This document shows positions 29,930 to 37,922 of a stretch of 42,838 nt of DNA, piece after piece. Both the position numbers and the translations under genes were made by a program. The notes beneath the pieces were generated by a model. That model saw only the letters and a list, made by a program, of their open reading frames with translations, ran no database searches and was not told where the DNA came from. The stretch is from assembly GCA_016792935.1 (NCBI GenBank), contig JAEUJS010000209.1, forward strand, positions 1 through 42,838. The letters are read 5' to 3'. How positions within the stretch are numbered: position 1 is the first letter of the stretch; each line of letters begins with the position of its first letter. The DNA comes from Archangium sp. (lineage in GTDB: Bacteria > Myxococcota > Myxococcia > Myxococcales > Myxococcaceae).

Positions 29930-31462
29930 TTATGCCGGGGTGGTGGGTTGCAGGAAGTGCGTGCGAGGACGATTCGTCGTCCACTTCTGGAAGATGTCGA
30001 GGACCTTCGGGTCTTCCGCGGCCAGGCGCTCGAAGAGGTAGTCCTGAATGCCCTTGTGCACCGAGCACAGCGTCGACTCGCGCGTGCGGCCGAACACCGT
30101 GCCGAACTTCTTGTGGTTGTGCGCGGTCTGCGTGCCGCAATACGGGTTGTAGGTGCAGTTCACGCAGTCGGGCTGGCCGTCGAGGTTGGACGCCAGGACC
30201 TCGGAGCGCACGGTGGGATGACCGACGAGCTCCTTGTAGGTGCTCGTGGCGACGTGGCCGATCTCAAAGCTCGAGTCGCCCATCTCGTGGAGCATGCGCC
30301 CTTCGTCGCTGCTGAACACGCGGCCGTCGTAGTTGTAGGCGAGGGCGCCGATGCCGGCTCCGGCGGGAGAGCGCAGGTCGAGGAAGTTGGGATCGCGGCC
30401 GAAGAACTTGGACAAAAAGATGGCCGCGTACCGCTCGAGCACCTGCACGCCCTTCGCGTTGAGCTCGATCATGTAGTCGACGACGTTCTTGTAGAACTGC
30501 AGGTATTCCTCGCGCGGGTACTCGACCTTGCGCTCGGTCTTCTCGGCCCAACCGAACGGGTCCACGGGGCGGAGGAAGAGCGCGCGGCAACCGAGGTCGA
30601 CGTAGGTGTCGACGATTTCCTTCCACAGCGGGAGCGCGTCACGCGTCGTCGTGAGCAACGCCTCGACGCGGTAGAGCGTGGGGTCGAGCCCCATCTTCTG
30701 CCACTCCTCGTTGATCCGTTTGATCCACTTCACCGCGGTGGCGTGCGCTCCGTCTTTCCTCCCAACGCCGTCGCCCCCAGGGGCTCTGGGGAGTTTTCGC
30801 TGCAGGTCGTGGAGGTGCTCGGGGCCGTCGATGCTGGTGCACAGCTGCACGCGGTTCTCGAGGAGGAACTTCAGCTTCTCCTCGTCCATGAGCGACATGT
30901 TGGTCACCATGGTGAACTCGAGCTGCTTGCCGGCCTTCTTGTTCTTCTCGTTGGCGTACTGAATCGCGTGCTTCACCACGTCGAACGCGACGAGCGGCTC
31001 GCCACCCTGAAACTCGATGGTGAGGTTGGGGTTCGGCGACTGGAGGATGAGGTCGATGGCTTTCTCGGCCGTCTCCTTCGACATGTCGGTGTCGACGCGA
31101 TCCATCGTGGCGCGCGAGGCGTGGCAGTAGACGCACGACTCGTTGCAGCGGAGCGTGACCACCAGCATGTGCAGGTTGGGTCCCTGCGCGAGCATCTGTC
31201 GTCGTGACCACAAGCGGTCGGCGGCGCGTTTGCTGTCGTACGTCGCGCGCAGGAAGTTGTTCTCGCTGAGCCGTTGGTGGAGCGGCGTGTTCGGCTCGAT
31301 GGTGCCGGTGGCGAAGCGCTCGAACTCTTCTTTGCTCAGCAGCGCGTAGAAGCCCTCGTAGTTGGTGATGAGCGTCTTGGTGGTGTTGGGGATGTTGCGG
31401 AAGCGGAAGAACGCCTGCGAGCTCGTGTCGAGCTTCGGAGCGAGGCTGATCAGATCAGTCAT
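29930..31462 (-). CDS. hxsB: HxsB-like SPASM radical SAM maturase
   Basis: The 510-residue protein matches HxsB in organisation. An N-terminal region is present with FYALLSKEEFERFATG. The motif Cys106-Asn-Glu-Ser-Cys110-Val-Tyr-Cys113-His follows, then DTDMSKE, IEFQGGEPLVAF and CTSIDGPEHLHD. A long C-terminal part has CVNCTYNPYCGT and a later Cys as SPASM-type ligands. Such enzymes cleave S-adenosylmethionine to modify peptide side chains. The ATG overlaps the HxsD-like stop in ATGA. Residues 224-237 (PRAPGGDGVGRK) come from a family B element inserted in frame just after the SIDGP region, an odd place in a catalytic core. The rest of the frame is intact, so the enzyme may still work. Confidence 0.82.
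   Translation of the reverse strand: MTDLISLAPKLDTSSQAFFRFRNIPNTTKTLITNYEGFYALLSKEEFERFATGTIEPNTPLHQRLSENNFLRATYDSKRAADRLWSRRQMLAQGPNLHMLVVTLRCNESCVYCHASRATMDRVDTDMSKETAEKAIDLILQSPNPNLTIEFQGGEPLVAFDVVKHAIQYANEKNKKAGKQLEFTMVTNMSLMDEEKLKFLLENRVQLCTSIDGPEHLHDLQRKLPRAPGGDGVGRKDGAHATAVKWIKRINEEWQKMGLDPTLYRVEALLTTTRDALPLWKEIVDTYVDLGCRALFLRPVDPFGWAEKTERKVEYPREEYLQFYKNVVDYMIELNAKGVQVLERYAAIFLSKFFGRDPNFLDLRSPAGAGIGALAYNYDGRVFSSDEGRMLHEMGDSSFEIGHVATSTYKELVGHPTVRSEVLASNLDGQPDCVNCTYNPYCGTQTAHNHKKFGTVFGRTRESTLCSVHKGIQDYLFERLAAEDPKVLDIFQKWTTNRPRTHFLQPTTPA
30761..30793 (-). repeat. Family B element, copy B3, inside the HxsB-like gene
   Basis: On the plus strand it runs CCCAACGCCGTCGCCCCCAG then GGGCTCTGGGGAG. 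It is nearly identical to copy B2 at 28566 and similar to B1 at 9457. It is read in frame on the minus strand as Leu-Pro-Arg-Ala-Pro-Gly-Gly-Asp-Gly-Val-Gly. Confidence 0.75.
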
Positions 31463-31683
31463 TTCGAAGTGCCTCGCGACTGCACGGTGAGCCCGAGCGC
31501 GTAGTTGCTGAGCTCGCGCGTGAGGCGGAGCTCTTTGCTCTCGACGTTGGCGGTGACGTTCACGACCCAGGCTTCGGGCGTTTCTTCGAGCGCGAACGTG
31601 GCGTGCGCGGCAAAGACCTTCACCGCTTCATCGACGGACTTGCCCGCGTAGAGCGACTTGTCGAACGAGAGGCGCGTGCTCAT
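31459..31683 (-). CDS. hxsD: HxsD-like protein, 74 residues
   Basis: The small soluble protein begins STRLSFDKSLYAGKSVDEAV, matching the short HxsD proteins found in His-Xaa-Ser operons (F-D-x-S-L-Y followed by an alpha-helix and a beta-strand region). Its ATG overlaps the preceding stop in ATGA, and its stop overlaps the HxsB start in ATGA, so all three are translationally coupled. HxsD could be a peptide-recognition or scaffold subunit, since many radical SAM maturation systems need one (inference). Start ATG 31683 is chosen because of the overlap. Confidence 0.72.
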   Translation of the reverse strand: MSTRLSFDKSLYAGKSVDEAVKVFAAHATFALEETPEAWVVNVTANVESKELRLTRELSNYALGLTVQSRGTSK

Positions 31684-32117
31684 GGTTTCGGCTTCTTCTT
31701 GTATTTTTCTTCCCACGACATCGCGATGCCGAGCGGGTCTTCCAGCGGCTGGCTGCTGAAGTCGAAGTTGCTCAAGTCATCGAGCGACGGAGGCCCCATC
31801 GCTCCGGCGAGCGCCAGACTCGTCACTTGCTCGAGGGCCTGCTTGTTGTTGGCGGCGATCTGGTGGCGCCACGCGCACGAGAGGAGCTCGTTGCTGAACT
31901 CTCCGGCCCACTTTTCGAGCGTGGGTTGATCAGCCGGGCCCTTCTTCGGAGCGAGCGAGACGACGACGTGCCCTTGAGCGTTCTTCTCGAGGAACACGAA
32001 GCAGCGGTCGATGAAGACGTACGCGGCGCCGTAGAGCGCGTCGAGCGGGTAGAGCGACGGGTCGACGGTGAAGGCGGCCGAGCCGTTGCTGAGATTGGTG
32101 GTGACGGAGTGGTGCAT
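31680..32117 (-). CDS. Second, longer HxsD-like protein
   Basis: The 145-residue product contains AAFTVDPSLYPLDALYGAAY and a strand-rich VFLEKNAQGHVVVSLAP, resembling the HxsD-like protein that follows. A C-terminal extension of about 60 residues (ALEQVTSLALAGAMG, then LDDLSNFDFSSQ) has no match in the shorter protein. The ATG at 32117 is preferred to longer frames that overlap the divergent gene. It is the first gene of the operon and overlaps the next by 4 bases. A palindrome lies 10 bases upstream of the start. Having two HxsD-like proteins suggests a pair of peptide-binding subunits, or one for each maturase (inference). Confidence 0.68.
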   Translation of the reverse strand: MHHSVTTNLSNGSAAFTVDPSLYPLDALYGAAYVFIDRCFVFLEKNAQGHVVVSLAPKKGPADQPTLEKWAGEFSNELLSCAWRHQIAANNKQALEQVTSLALAGAMGPPSLDDLSNFDFSSQPLEDPLGIAMSWEEKYKKKPKP

Positions 32118-32126
32118 GGCGGCGCG

Positions 32127-32143
32127 CGGAGCGTATCGCTCCG
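32127..32143. promoter_or_regulatory. Inverted repeat upstream of the Hxs-like operon
   Basis: CGGAGCG-TAT-CGCTCCG is a perfect 7-base inverted repeat with a 3-base spacer. It starts 10 bases upstream of the ATG of the first operon gene, in the 72-base gap that must also serve the divergent gene at 32190. It is a candidate repressor site or a leader hairpin that could affect ribosome access. Confidence 0.4.
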
Positions 32144-32189
32144 AGGGCCGCGAATGTGAAACGTGTCTGACAGCGCTAGAAGGCTGCGC

Positions 32190-32840
32190 ATGAAGCTGGT
32201 CGTTCTTGGAGCATCGGGTGGCTGCGGCGCGCAGCTGGTGGCGCAGGCGAAGGCGAAGGGGCACGAGGTGACGGCGGTGGTGCGGAGCAGCACCTGGCAG
32301 CCGCCAGCGGGGGTGCGCGTGGAGCGCGGAGATCTCGCCAACGAGGCGTTCTTGCGCCAGGCGGTGCGTGGCGCCGACGCCGTGGCCTCGGCGTTGGGGC
32401 TGCGGCTGGCGGGCATCGCGCCCTGGCACCAGCCGGAGCAGCCCGACTTCCTCTCGCGCTCGACCCCAGCGCTCATCAGCGCCCTCAAGGCCGAGGGTGT
32501 GCGCCGCATCATCGCCATCAGCGCGGGCGGCGTGGGTGACTCACGCGACAGGATGCCGCTGTTCTTCAAGCTCTTCATCAAGCTGAGCGCGCTCAAGCGC
32601 GCCTACGCCGAGCTCGAGGTGATGGAGCGGCTGCTGCTCGACTCGGGCCTCGAGGTGTCGATTCCGCGCCCTTCGGGCCTCACCGACGAGTCCGCGACCG
32701 GAGCCGTGAAGATCGTCGAGTCGTTCAAGGGGCGTGGGCAGATCAGCCGCGCCGACGTCGCGGGGTGGATGTTGGCGCAGCTCGAGCAGCCGCAGTTCTC
32801 GTCGCCGCGCACGCCCATCATCACCGTCACCGGGGCCTGA
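32190..32840 (+). CDS. NAD(P)-binding Rossmann-fold protein (atypical SDR)
   Basis: The 216-residue protein begins KLVVLGASGGCGAQLVAQAK, with the glycine-rich GASGGCG of NAD(P)H-binding atypical short-chain dehydrogenases (NmrA-like/SDR a5). Later it has ISAGGVGDS and a helix with ALKRAYAELEVMERLL, a usual feature of this group. The start ATG 32190 has AGAAGG about 7 bases upstream. The gene is divergent from the Hxs-like operon and is followed by the exported protein at 32850. The substrate is unknown; such proteins can be reductases, epimerases or redox sensors. Confidence 0.78.
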   Translation: MKLVVLGASGGCGAQLVAQAKAKGHEVTAVVRSSTWQPPAGVRVERGDLANEAFLRQAVRGADAVASALGLRLAGIAPWHQPEQPDFLSRSTPALISALKAEGVRRIIAISAGGVGDSRDRMPLFFKLFIKLSALKRAYAELEVMERLLLDSGLEVSIPRPSGLTDESATGAVKIVESFKGRGQISRADVAGWMLAQLEQPQFSSPRTPIITVTGA

Positions 32841-32849
32841 GGGTCGCCT

Positions 32850-33467
32850 GTGCGATTTTCACGTCTTCTCCTCGCGGTTCTGGTCAGCGGCCAGGCGGTC
32901 GCGGCTGACTTCAGCTTCAGCCTGCGTGGCAGCAGCGAGGTGCTGACCGTCGCCGCAGTGAAGTCTGCGAGCGCGGTCGAGACGTGCGTGGGGAAGCAGA
33001 CCGGCCCGGTCGTCGCGCTGCTCTTCGTCGCTCACGAGGGACTCTTCGTCGAGGTTCGCTCCGCGCCGAAGGGCACCGAGGAGTGCATCGCGAAAGTGCT
33101 CCGCGCGATGGACGTCAGTGGCGCGCTGCCGCACGAGACCGTCACCATCGTCGCGGGTTTCGGCACCTCGAGCGATCTGCCGGTGGTCTGGCCTTCGATG
33201 GGCCTCGAGGTCATCGACCAGGACGAAGTGACCGCGATGCCGACGGCGTTCGATCGCCGTGAGCGCGCCAGCGTGAAGGAAGGCTTCGCGCACGGCGCGC
33301 TGCTCCACCGCTGCAAACCCGGTGAGTACGTCGTGATGCTCGCCGTCAGCCAGGCCGGCAAGGTCACGCGCGTGACCGGAACGCGCGACGCGTGCGTGAC
33401 CTCGGTGCTCGAAGGAATGCGCTTCCCCGAGAAGGGCACCGTGCGTCTGAAGCTGCGCCTCGACTGA
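32850..33467 (+). CDS. Exported protein with AgmX/PglI-like repeats
   Basis: The 205-residue product has a signal peptide (LLLAVLVSGQAVAA) and mature Cys-containing halves. Each half holds a phrase of the type C-I/V-x-x-V-L-x-A/G-M-x-x-S/F (ECIAKVLRAMDVSG near residue 88, ACVTSVLEGMRFP near residue 188). These resemble the conserved motif of AgmX/PglI C-terminal domains in myxobacteria. The GTG start lies 9 bases after the preceding stop. It is probably periplasmic. Its stop is 3 bases from the convergent CusA-like gene stop. Confidence 0.6.
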   Translation: MRFSRLLLAVLVSGQAVAADFSFSLRGSSEVLTVAAVKSASAVETCVGKQTGPVVALLFVAHEGLFVEVRSAPKGTEECIAKVLRAMDVSGALPHETVTIVAGFGTSSDLPVVWPSMGLEVIDQDEVTAMPTAFDRRERASVKEGFAHGALLHRCKPGEYVVMLAVSQAGKVTRVTGTRDACVTSVLEGMRFPEKGTVRLKLRLD

Positions 33468-33470
33468 GTC

Positions 33471-36400
33471 TCAGGCGCGCTTCTCGAAGCGCTTCGCGTA
33501 CTCGCGGTACATCACTGGCAGCAGCACCAGCGTCAACACGCACGCCGAGATCGTTCCGAACACGATGACGACGGCGAGCGGCCGCTGCGTCTCCGAACCC
33601 ATCGCGCGTGACATCGCGGCCGGCACGAGTCCCAACGCTGCGAGCGCAGCAGTCATCAGCACGGGCCGGAGTCGATCGCGCGCGCCTTCGATGATGGCGT
33701 GCTCGAGGTTCATTCCGTCTCTGAGTTTCTCGGCGATGGCTGAAGTGACGAGCACTCCGTTGAGCGACGCCTGACCGATGAGCGCGATGAAGCCAACCGC
33801 GGCTGCAACGCTCAAAGGCATGTCAGCGAGCCACAAGCCGAACACACCGCCCGTAAGCGCGAACGGAACGTTCAGCAACGTCAACACCGCGCGCGGGAAC
33901 GAGTCGAAGGCCTTGAACAAGAGGAGCAGCGTCAGCAGCAGCGCAACCGGCACCACCTGCATCAGCCGATTCATCGCGCGTTCCTTGTTCTCGAACTCGC
34001 CGCCCCACTCGATGCGCTGCCCCGCCTGACACGGAGCTTCCTTCTCGACCCGCGCGCGCGCGTCGTCGACGAACGAGCCGAGGTCGCGGTCACGCACGTT
34101 CATGCGAATGCCGATGTAGCGACGCCCGTTCTCGCGATTGATGGAAGCGCGTCCCACTCCGGTCGAGATGTGCGCGAGCGCTTCGAGGGGAACGGTCACG
34201 CCACCCTGCACCGCGACGCGCAGTTTGCGCAGCTTCTCGACTTCATCTCGCTCGACGCGCGGCAATCGCAACACGACGTCGAAGCGACGTTCACCTTCCC
34301 AATACTCATCGACGGGCCGTCCACCGACCGCGGTCTGAAACACCTGCTGAAAATCGCCGAGCGTCATGCCGTAGCGAGCGAGCGCGACGCGGTCGGGCTC
34401 CACCTGCAGCTGCGGCACTTCACCGCTCTTCACGATGCCGAGGTCTGCGACGCCGGGCACCGACGAGATGACGGTCTTCACGCGCTCGGCCTGCTGCTGC
34501 AGCTTCACGAGGTCATCGCCGTAGAGCTTCACCGCAATCTGGCCGAACTGACCGCTGATGCTCTCGTTCACGTTGTCGCGAATCGGCTGGCTGAAGTTCA
34601 CCTCGAGCCCGGGCACTTCATCGATGGAATCGTGGAGCGCCTCGATGACGTCTCCGAGCTCAGGCGTCTCCTTCGGCCACTGACTCGCGGGCTTCAGCTT
34701 CACGAAGAACTCGAGGTTGCTGGTGAGCGTCGCGTCGGTGCCGTCTTCGGGGCGCCCGAGCTGCGAGAGCACCGACTCGACCTGCGGCTGCGCGCGAATC
34801 AAGGCACTCAGCTTTGGAGCGAGACGCCGCCCCTCGGACAACGACACGTTCGAAGGCAACGTGAACGTCATGTACAGCGCGCCCTCGTTGAGCTCCGGCA
34901 GGAACTCGCTGCCGAGTTTCGAGCCGACGACCACGGTGCCCGCGAGCAACGCGCTGGCGATTCCGAGCACCAGCCACGGCCGTTTCAACGACGCACGCAA
35001 CGTCGGGAGATAGATGCGCTGCGCGAAGGTGAGCACCGGCGACTCGCGGTGGTGGAACGGACCCGAGTACGCGAACGACGCGAGCGCAGGCACGAGCGTG
35101 ACGGAGAAGAGCAACGCGCCGACGAGCGCCGCCGCCACCGTGTTCGCCATGGGAGAGAAGATGCGCCCCTCGACGCGCTCCAACATGAAGATGGGCACGT
35201 AGGCCGCGATGATGATCAGCAGCGCGAAGACCGTCGGTCGCACCACGGCGCTCGCTGCTTTGCGAATGCGATCTTGCTGCGGTCCGGGGTTGTGATCTGT
35301 CAGCGCGAGCGAGGCGAGGATGGCTTCGATGATGACCACTCCGCCGTCGACGATGACGCCGAAGTCCACCGCTCCCATCGAGAGCAGGTTGGCGCTCATG
35401 CCGCGCTGCTCGAGGTAGATGAAGGCGACAGCGAGCGACAAAGGAATCAGCGTGCACACGATGACCGCCGCGCGCAGGTCGAGCAGGAAGACGAAGAGCA
35501 CGAGCAAGACGAGCAGCGCGCCCTCGATGAGATTGTGCCCGACGGTCTCGAGCGTCGCGTCGACCAGCTCGCGACGGTCGTAGAAGGCGTCGACCTTCGC
35601 TCCTTCGTCGGCGAGCTGCTTGTTGATGTTGACCAGCTGGTCCTTGAGTCGGTCGAGCACCACCGACGGGTTCTCTCCGCGGCGCATGAGCACGATGCCT
35701 TCGACGGCGTCGGTGTTGGCTCCTTCGCTGACCACGCCTTGCCGCGCCGCCCACGACTCCGTCACGGTCGCGACGTCCTTCACGAAGATGGGTGTGCCGT
35801 CGCGCTCGGCCACACCGACGTTCCGAATGTCGTCGAACGATTTGAAGAGACCCTCGCTGCGAATCACGAACTGCTCGGAGCCGCGTTCCATCACGCCCCC
35901 CGACGCGTTCTGCGAGCCGCGCTGCACGGCGTCTTGCAGGTCCTGCAGCGTGAGTCCGAACGAGGCGAGCGATTGCGGACGCGGTTCGATCTGAATCACG
36001 CGCTGCAGACCGCCGTAGCTCACGACGTCGGCGATGCCGTTGACGCGCATGATGTTGGGCCGCACCACCCAGTCCTGCAGCGTGCGCAGCTTCATCGGGT
36101 CGCCCTTCGCGCCCTGCAGCGTGTACCGGTACACCTCGCCAATCGGAGTCGCGTACGGACCGAGTTCAGGCGTCACGCCCTCGGGGAGCTCGGCTTCGCG
36201 CAGACGCTCGAGCACCTGCTGGCGCGCCCAGAGGCCGTCGGTGCCGTCGCGAAACGTCAGCGTCACCATCGACAAACCAAACATCGAGAGATTGCGCAGG
36301 CGCGTCATGTTCGGCGTGCCGTTGAGCGCGCGCTCGAGCGGGAGACCGATTTGGCGCTCCACTTCCTCGGTGGGTTGGCCGTCGAAGAGCGTGATGACGT

Positions 36401-36542
36401 TGACCTGCGTGTCGGTCGGGTCGGGGAACGCTTCGATGGTGAGCCGACGGAAGCTGAAGAAGCCGGTGGCGAGCACCACCACTGCGAAGAACACCACCGC
36501 GACGCGGTTGTTCAGACTGAAGCTGACGATTTTCTCGAACAT
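33471..36542 (-). CDS. cusA: Heavy-metal RND efflux pump, CusA/CzcA-like
   Basis: The 1023-residue protein is the typical length for a heavy-metal-efflux RND transporter, with membrane segments near residues 14-31, 339-405 and 850-1010 and large periplasmic loops between. Asp393, Asp399 and Glu406 in DFGVIVDGGVVIIE correspond to the proton-relay acidic residues of CzcA. The start is ATG 36542 (FEKIVSFSLNNRVAVVFFAV); an upstream in-frame extension is probably spurious. It probably forms a tripartite pump with the products of the next two genes and exports copper, silver, zinc, cobalt or cadmium. The metal cannot be told from the sequence. It is the last gene of the minus-strand operon. Confidence 0.9.
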   Translation of the reverse strand: MFEKIVSFSLNNRVAVVFFAVVVLATGFFSFRRLTIEAFPDPTDTQVNVITLFDGQPTEEVERQIGLPLERALNGTPNMTRLRNLSMFGLSMVTLTFRDGTDGLWARQQVLERLREAELPEGVTPELGPYATPIGEVYRYTLQGAKGDPMKLRTLQDWVVRPNIMRVNGIADVVSYGGLQRVIQIEPRPQSLASFGLTLQDLQDAVQRGSQNASGGVMERGSEQFVIRSEGLFKSFDDIRNVGVAERDGTPIFVKDVATVTESWAARQGVVSEGANTDAVEGIVLMRRGENPSVVLDRLKDQLVNINKQLADEGAKVDAFYDRRELVDATLETVGHNLIEGALLVLLVLFVFLLDLRAAVIVCTLIPLSLAVAFIYLEQRGMSANLLSMGAVDFGVIVDGGVVIIEAILASLALTDHNPGPQQDRIRKAASAVVRPTVFALLIIIAAYVPIFMLERVEGRIFSPMANTVAAALVGALLFSVTLVPALASFAYSGPFHHRESPVLTFAQRIYLPTLRASLKRPWLVLGIASALLAGTVVVGSKLGSEFLPELNEGALYMTFTLPSNVSLSEGRRLAPKLSALIRAQPQVESVLSQLGRPEDGTDATLTSNLEFFVKLKPASQWPKETPELGDVIEALHDSIDEVPGLEVNFSQPIRDNVNESISGQFGQIAVKLYGDDLVKLQQQAERVKTVISSVPGVADLGIVKSGEVPQLQVEPDRVALARYGMTLGDFQQVFQTAVGGRPVDEYWEGERRFDVVLRLPRVERDEVEKLRKLRVAVQGGVTVPLEALAHISTGVGRASINRENGRRYIGIRMNVRDRDLGSFVDDARARVEKEAPCQAGQRIEWGGEFENKERAMNRLMQVVPVALLLTLLLLFKAFDSFPRAVLTLLNVPFALTGGVFGLWLADMPLSVAAAVGFIALIGQASLNGVLVTSAIAEKLRDGMNLEHAIIEGARDRLRPVLMTAALAALGLVPAAMSRAMGSETQRPLAVVIVFGTISACVLTLVLLPVMYREYAKRFEKRA

Positions 36543-36555
36543 CGGCGACTCCGAC

Positions 36556-37710
36556 TCACGTGTCCGACGAGAGGTCGACCTGGTTGAGGAGCAGGAGCGC
36601 GCCGTGCGAGACGAAGCGCATGCCCTGGTCGAGCCCACCGCGAATCTCGACGACGCCGTCGCGGCGACGACCGACCTTCACTTCACGTGGCTCGAGTCGG
36701 CCCGGGCTCGTGGCGATGAACACCACCGAGCGCGTGCCTTGCGTGACGACGGCGACGTCGGGAATGCGCACCACGTTCGCCGCGGTGTCGGGGTGCACCA
36801 CCACTTCGACGAAGCCGTTCGGGCGGAGCTGGCGGTCGGCGTTCTTCGCGCGAACCCACACTTCGACGGTGCGGCGACGCGGCTCGACGACCTCGCTGAT
36901 GTACTCGACGGTGCCCTCTCGGGGTTCGAGGCCCTGGGCGGTGATGGAGACGGTTTCTCCGAGCTGCACTTCGCGCACGTCGCTCTCCGGCATGTCGGCG
37001 ATGACGAGCACCTCGTCGAGGTCGCTGAGCCGGAGCATCGGCTTCTCGCGCTCGGGGCCGACTTCTTGTCCCGGGAAGACGTCGAGCTCGACGACCGTGC
37101 CGCTGCGGACCGCGCGCACCCAGAAGAGGTTGTCGCCCTCGGGCGCGACTGAAAGTGAACGCTGTTTGCTCTGTGCCGCTTTGAGCGAGAGCTCGGCTTC
37201 CTTGAGTTCGGCTTCGGCGGCGAGCACGTCTTTCTGGGGCGTGGCTTTGAGCTCGTAGAGTTCCTTCGCGCGCTCGAGGAGGCGCTGGCGCACGGCGACT
37301 TGCGCGCGCGCGGCTTCGGCTTCGCGGTCGAGTTCAGCGAAGGCTCCAGAGCGAACGGAGAAGAGACGCTCGCCCTGCTTCACGCGCGAGCCGAGACGGA
37401 TGAGCACGCCTTCGACACGACCGGGGAGCGGGACGCCGACGGCGGCGGTGCGCTTCGGATCGAGATCGACGTGACCCGGAACAGGGAGCGGCGGGAGCGC
37501 GGGTCCGAGCGCGGCGACCGAGAGTTCCACGTAGCGCCACTGCGGAGCGTCGGCGGTGAGCGTCACGCCCGTCGCGTCGGCGTGCATCAGGTTCGCGGGG
37601 TCGGCGGGCTTCTCTTTCGTGCACGCTGCGAGGAGGAGCAGCGAAGCGAGGAGAGCGGCGAACAATCGCTCACCCCGACCCTCTCCCGCGGGGGCGGGAG
37701 AGGGGGACAT
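36556..37710 (-). CDS. cusB: RND periplasmic adaptor, CusB/HlyD-like lipoprotein
   Basis: The product has a hydrophobic segment and lipobox Leu-Leu-Ala-Ala-Cys, a barrel-sandwich region (RVEGVLIRLGSRVKQGERL), an alpha-helical hairpin and beta-barrel domains, as expected for a membrane-fusion protein. The start is uncertain. ATG 37710 puts the signal peptide near the N-terminus and is preferred. ATG 37926 overlaps the TolC-like stop in ATGA but would add about 72 residues, mostly encoded by two family A repeats and by flanking direct repeats. The gene lies between a TolC-like and a CusA-like gene, 13 bases from the latter. The function is bridging the inner pump to the outer channel. Confidence 0.82.
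   Translation of the reverse strand: MSPSPAPAGEGRGERLFAALLASLLLLAACTKEKPADPANLMHADATGVTLTADAPQWRYVELSVAALGPALPPLPVPGHVDLDPKRTAAVGVPLPGRVEGVLIRLGSRVKQGERLFSVRSGAFAELDREAEAARAQVAVRQRLLERAKELYELKATPQKDVLAAEAELKEAELSLKAAQSKQRSLSVAPEGDNLFWVRAVRSGTVVELDVFPGQEVGPEREKPMLRLSDLDEVLVIADMPESDVREVQLGETVSITAQGLEPREGTVEYISEVVEPRRRTVEVWVRAKNADRQLRPNGFVEVVVHPDTAANVVRIPDVAVVTQGTRSVVFIATSPGRLEPREVKVGRRRDGVVEIRGGLDQGMRFVSHGALLLLNQVDLSSDT
37669..37706 (-). repeat. Family A palindromic element, copy A5
   Basis: The element is CTCACCCCGACCCTCTCCCG followed by CGGGGGCGGGAGAGGGGG, a full copy. It overlaps the chosen N-terminal codons of the CusB-like gene (PAPAGEGRGE) on the minus strand. Confidence 0.75.
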
Positions 37711-37767
37711 CGTGCCGACGTTCTTCAGCGCGCGAGGGACAAGCAGGGCGCGCAACTTGGCGAACGC

Positions 37768-37849
37768 GCGAGGTGCGGACTCCGTCTCCTGCTCGTGCGT
37801 GGGTGCGGTGCGCGCACTCATCACGCCGACCGTGCGAGGTGCGGACTCC
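37768..37849. repeat. Direct repeat pair beside family A copies
   Basis: GCGAGGTGCGGACTCC occurs at 37768-37783 and again at 37834-37849, 66 bases apart. The second runs directly into family A copy A6. It shows local duplication around the palindromic elements. Confidence 0.65.
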
Positions 37850-37890
37850 CTCTCCCGCCCCTGCGGGAGAGGGTTGGGGTGAGGGAGAGT
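37845..37890 (-). repeat. Family A palindromic element, copy A6
   Basis: A complete copy: ACTCCCTCTCCCGCCCCTGC, then GGGAGAGGGTTGGGGTGAGG and GAGAGT. The arms CTCTCCCGC and GCGGGAGAG pair around CCCT. It lies between the TolC-like gene and the chosen start of the CusB-like gene. Confidence 0.75.
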
Positions 37891-37922
37891 CACACCGACA
37901 GCGCGCGAAGGATCGAAGACGT

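Noticed and set aside
34170..36587. Plus-strand frame of 805 codons opposite the CusA-like gene
   Set aside because: It is an antisense shadow. The CusA frame carries the conserved acidic residues and membrane segments, while this one is Arg/His/Glu-rich without a domain.
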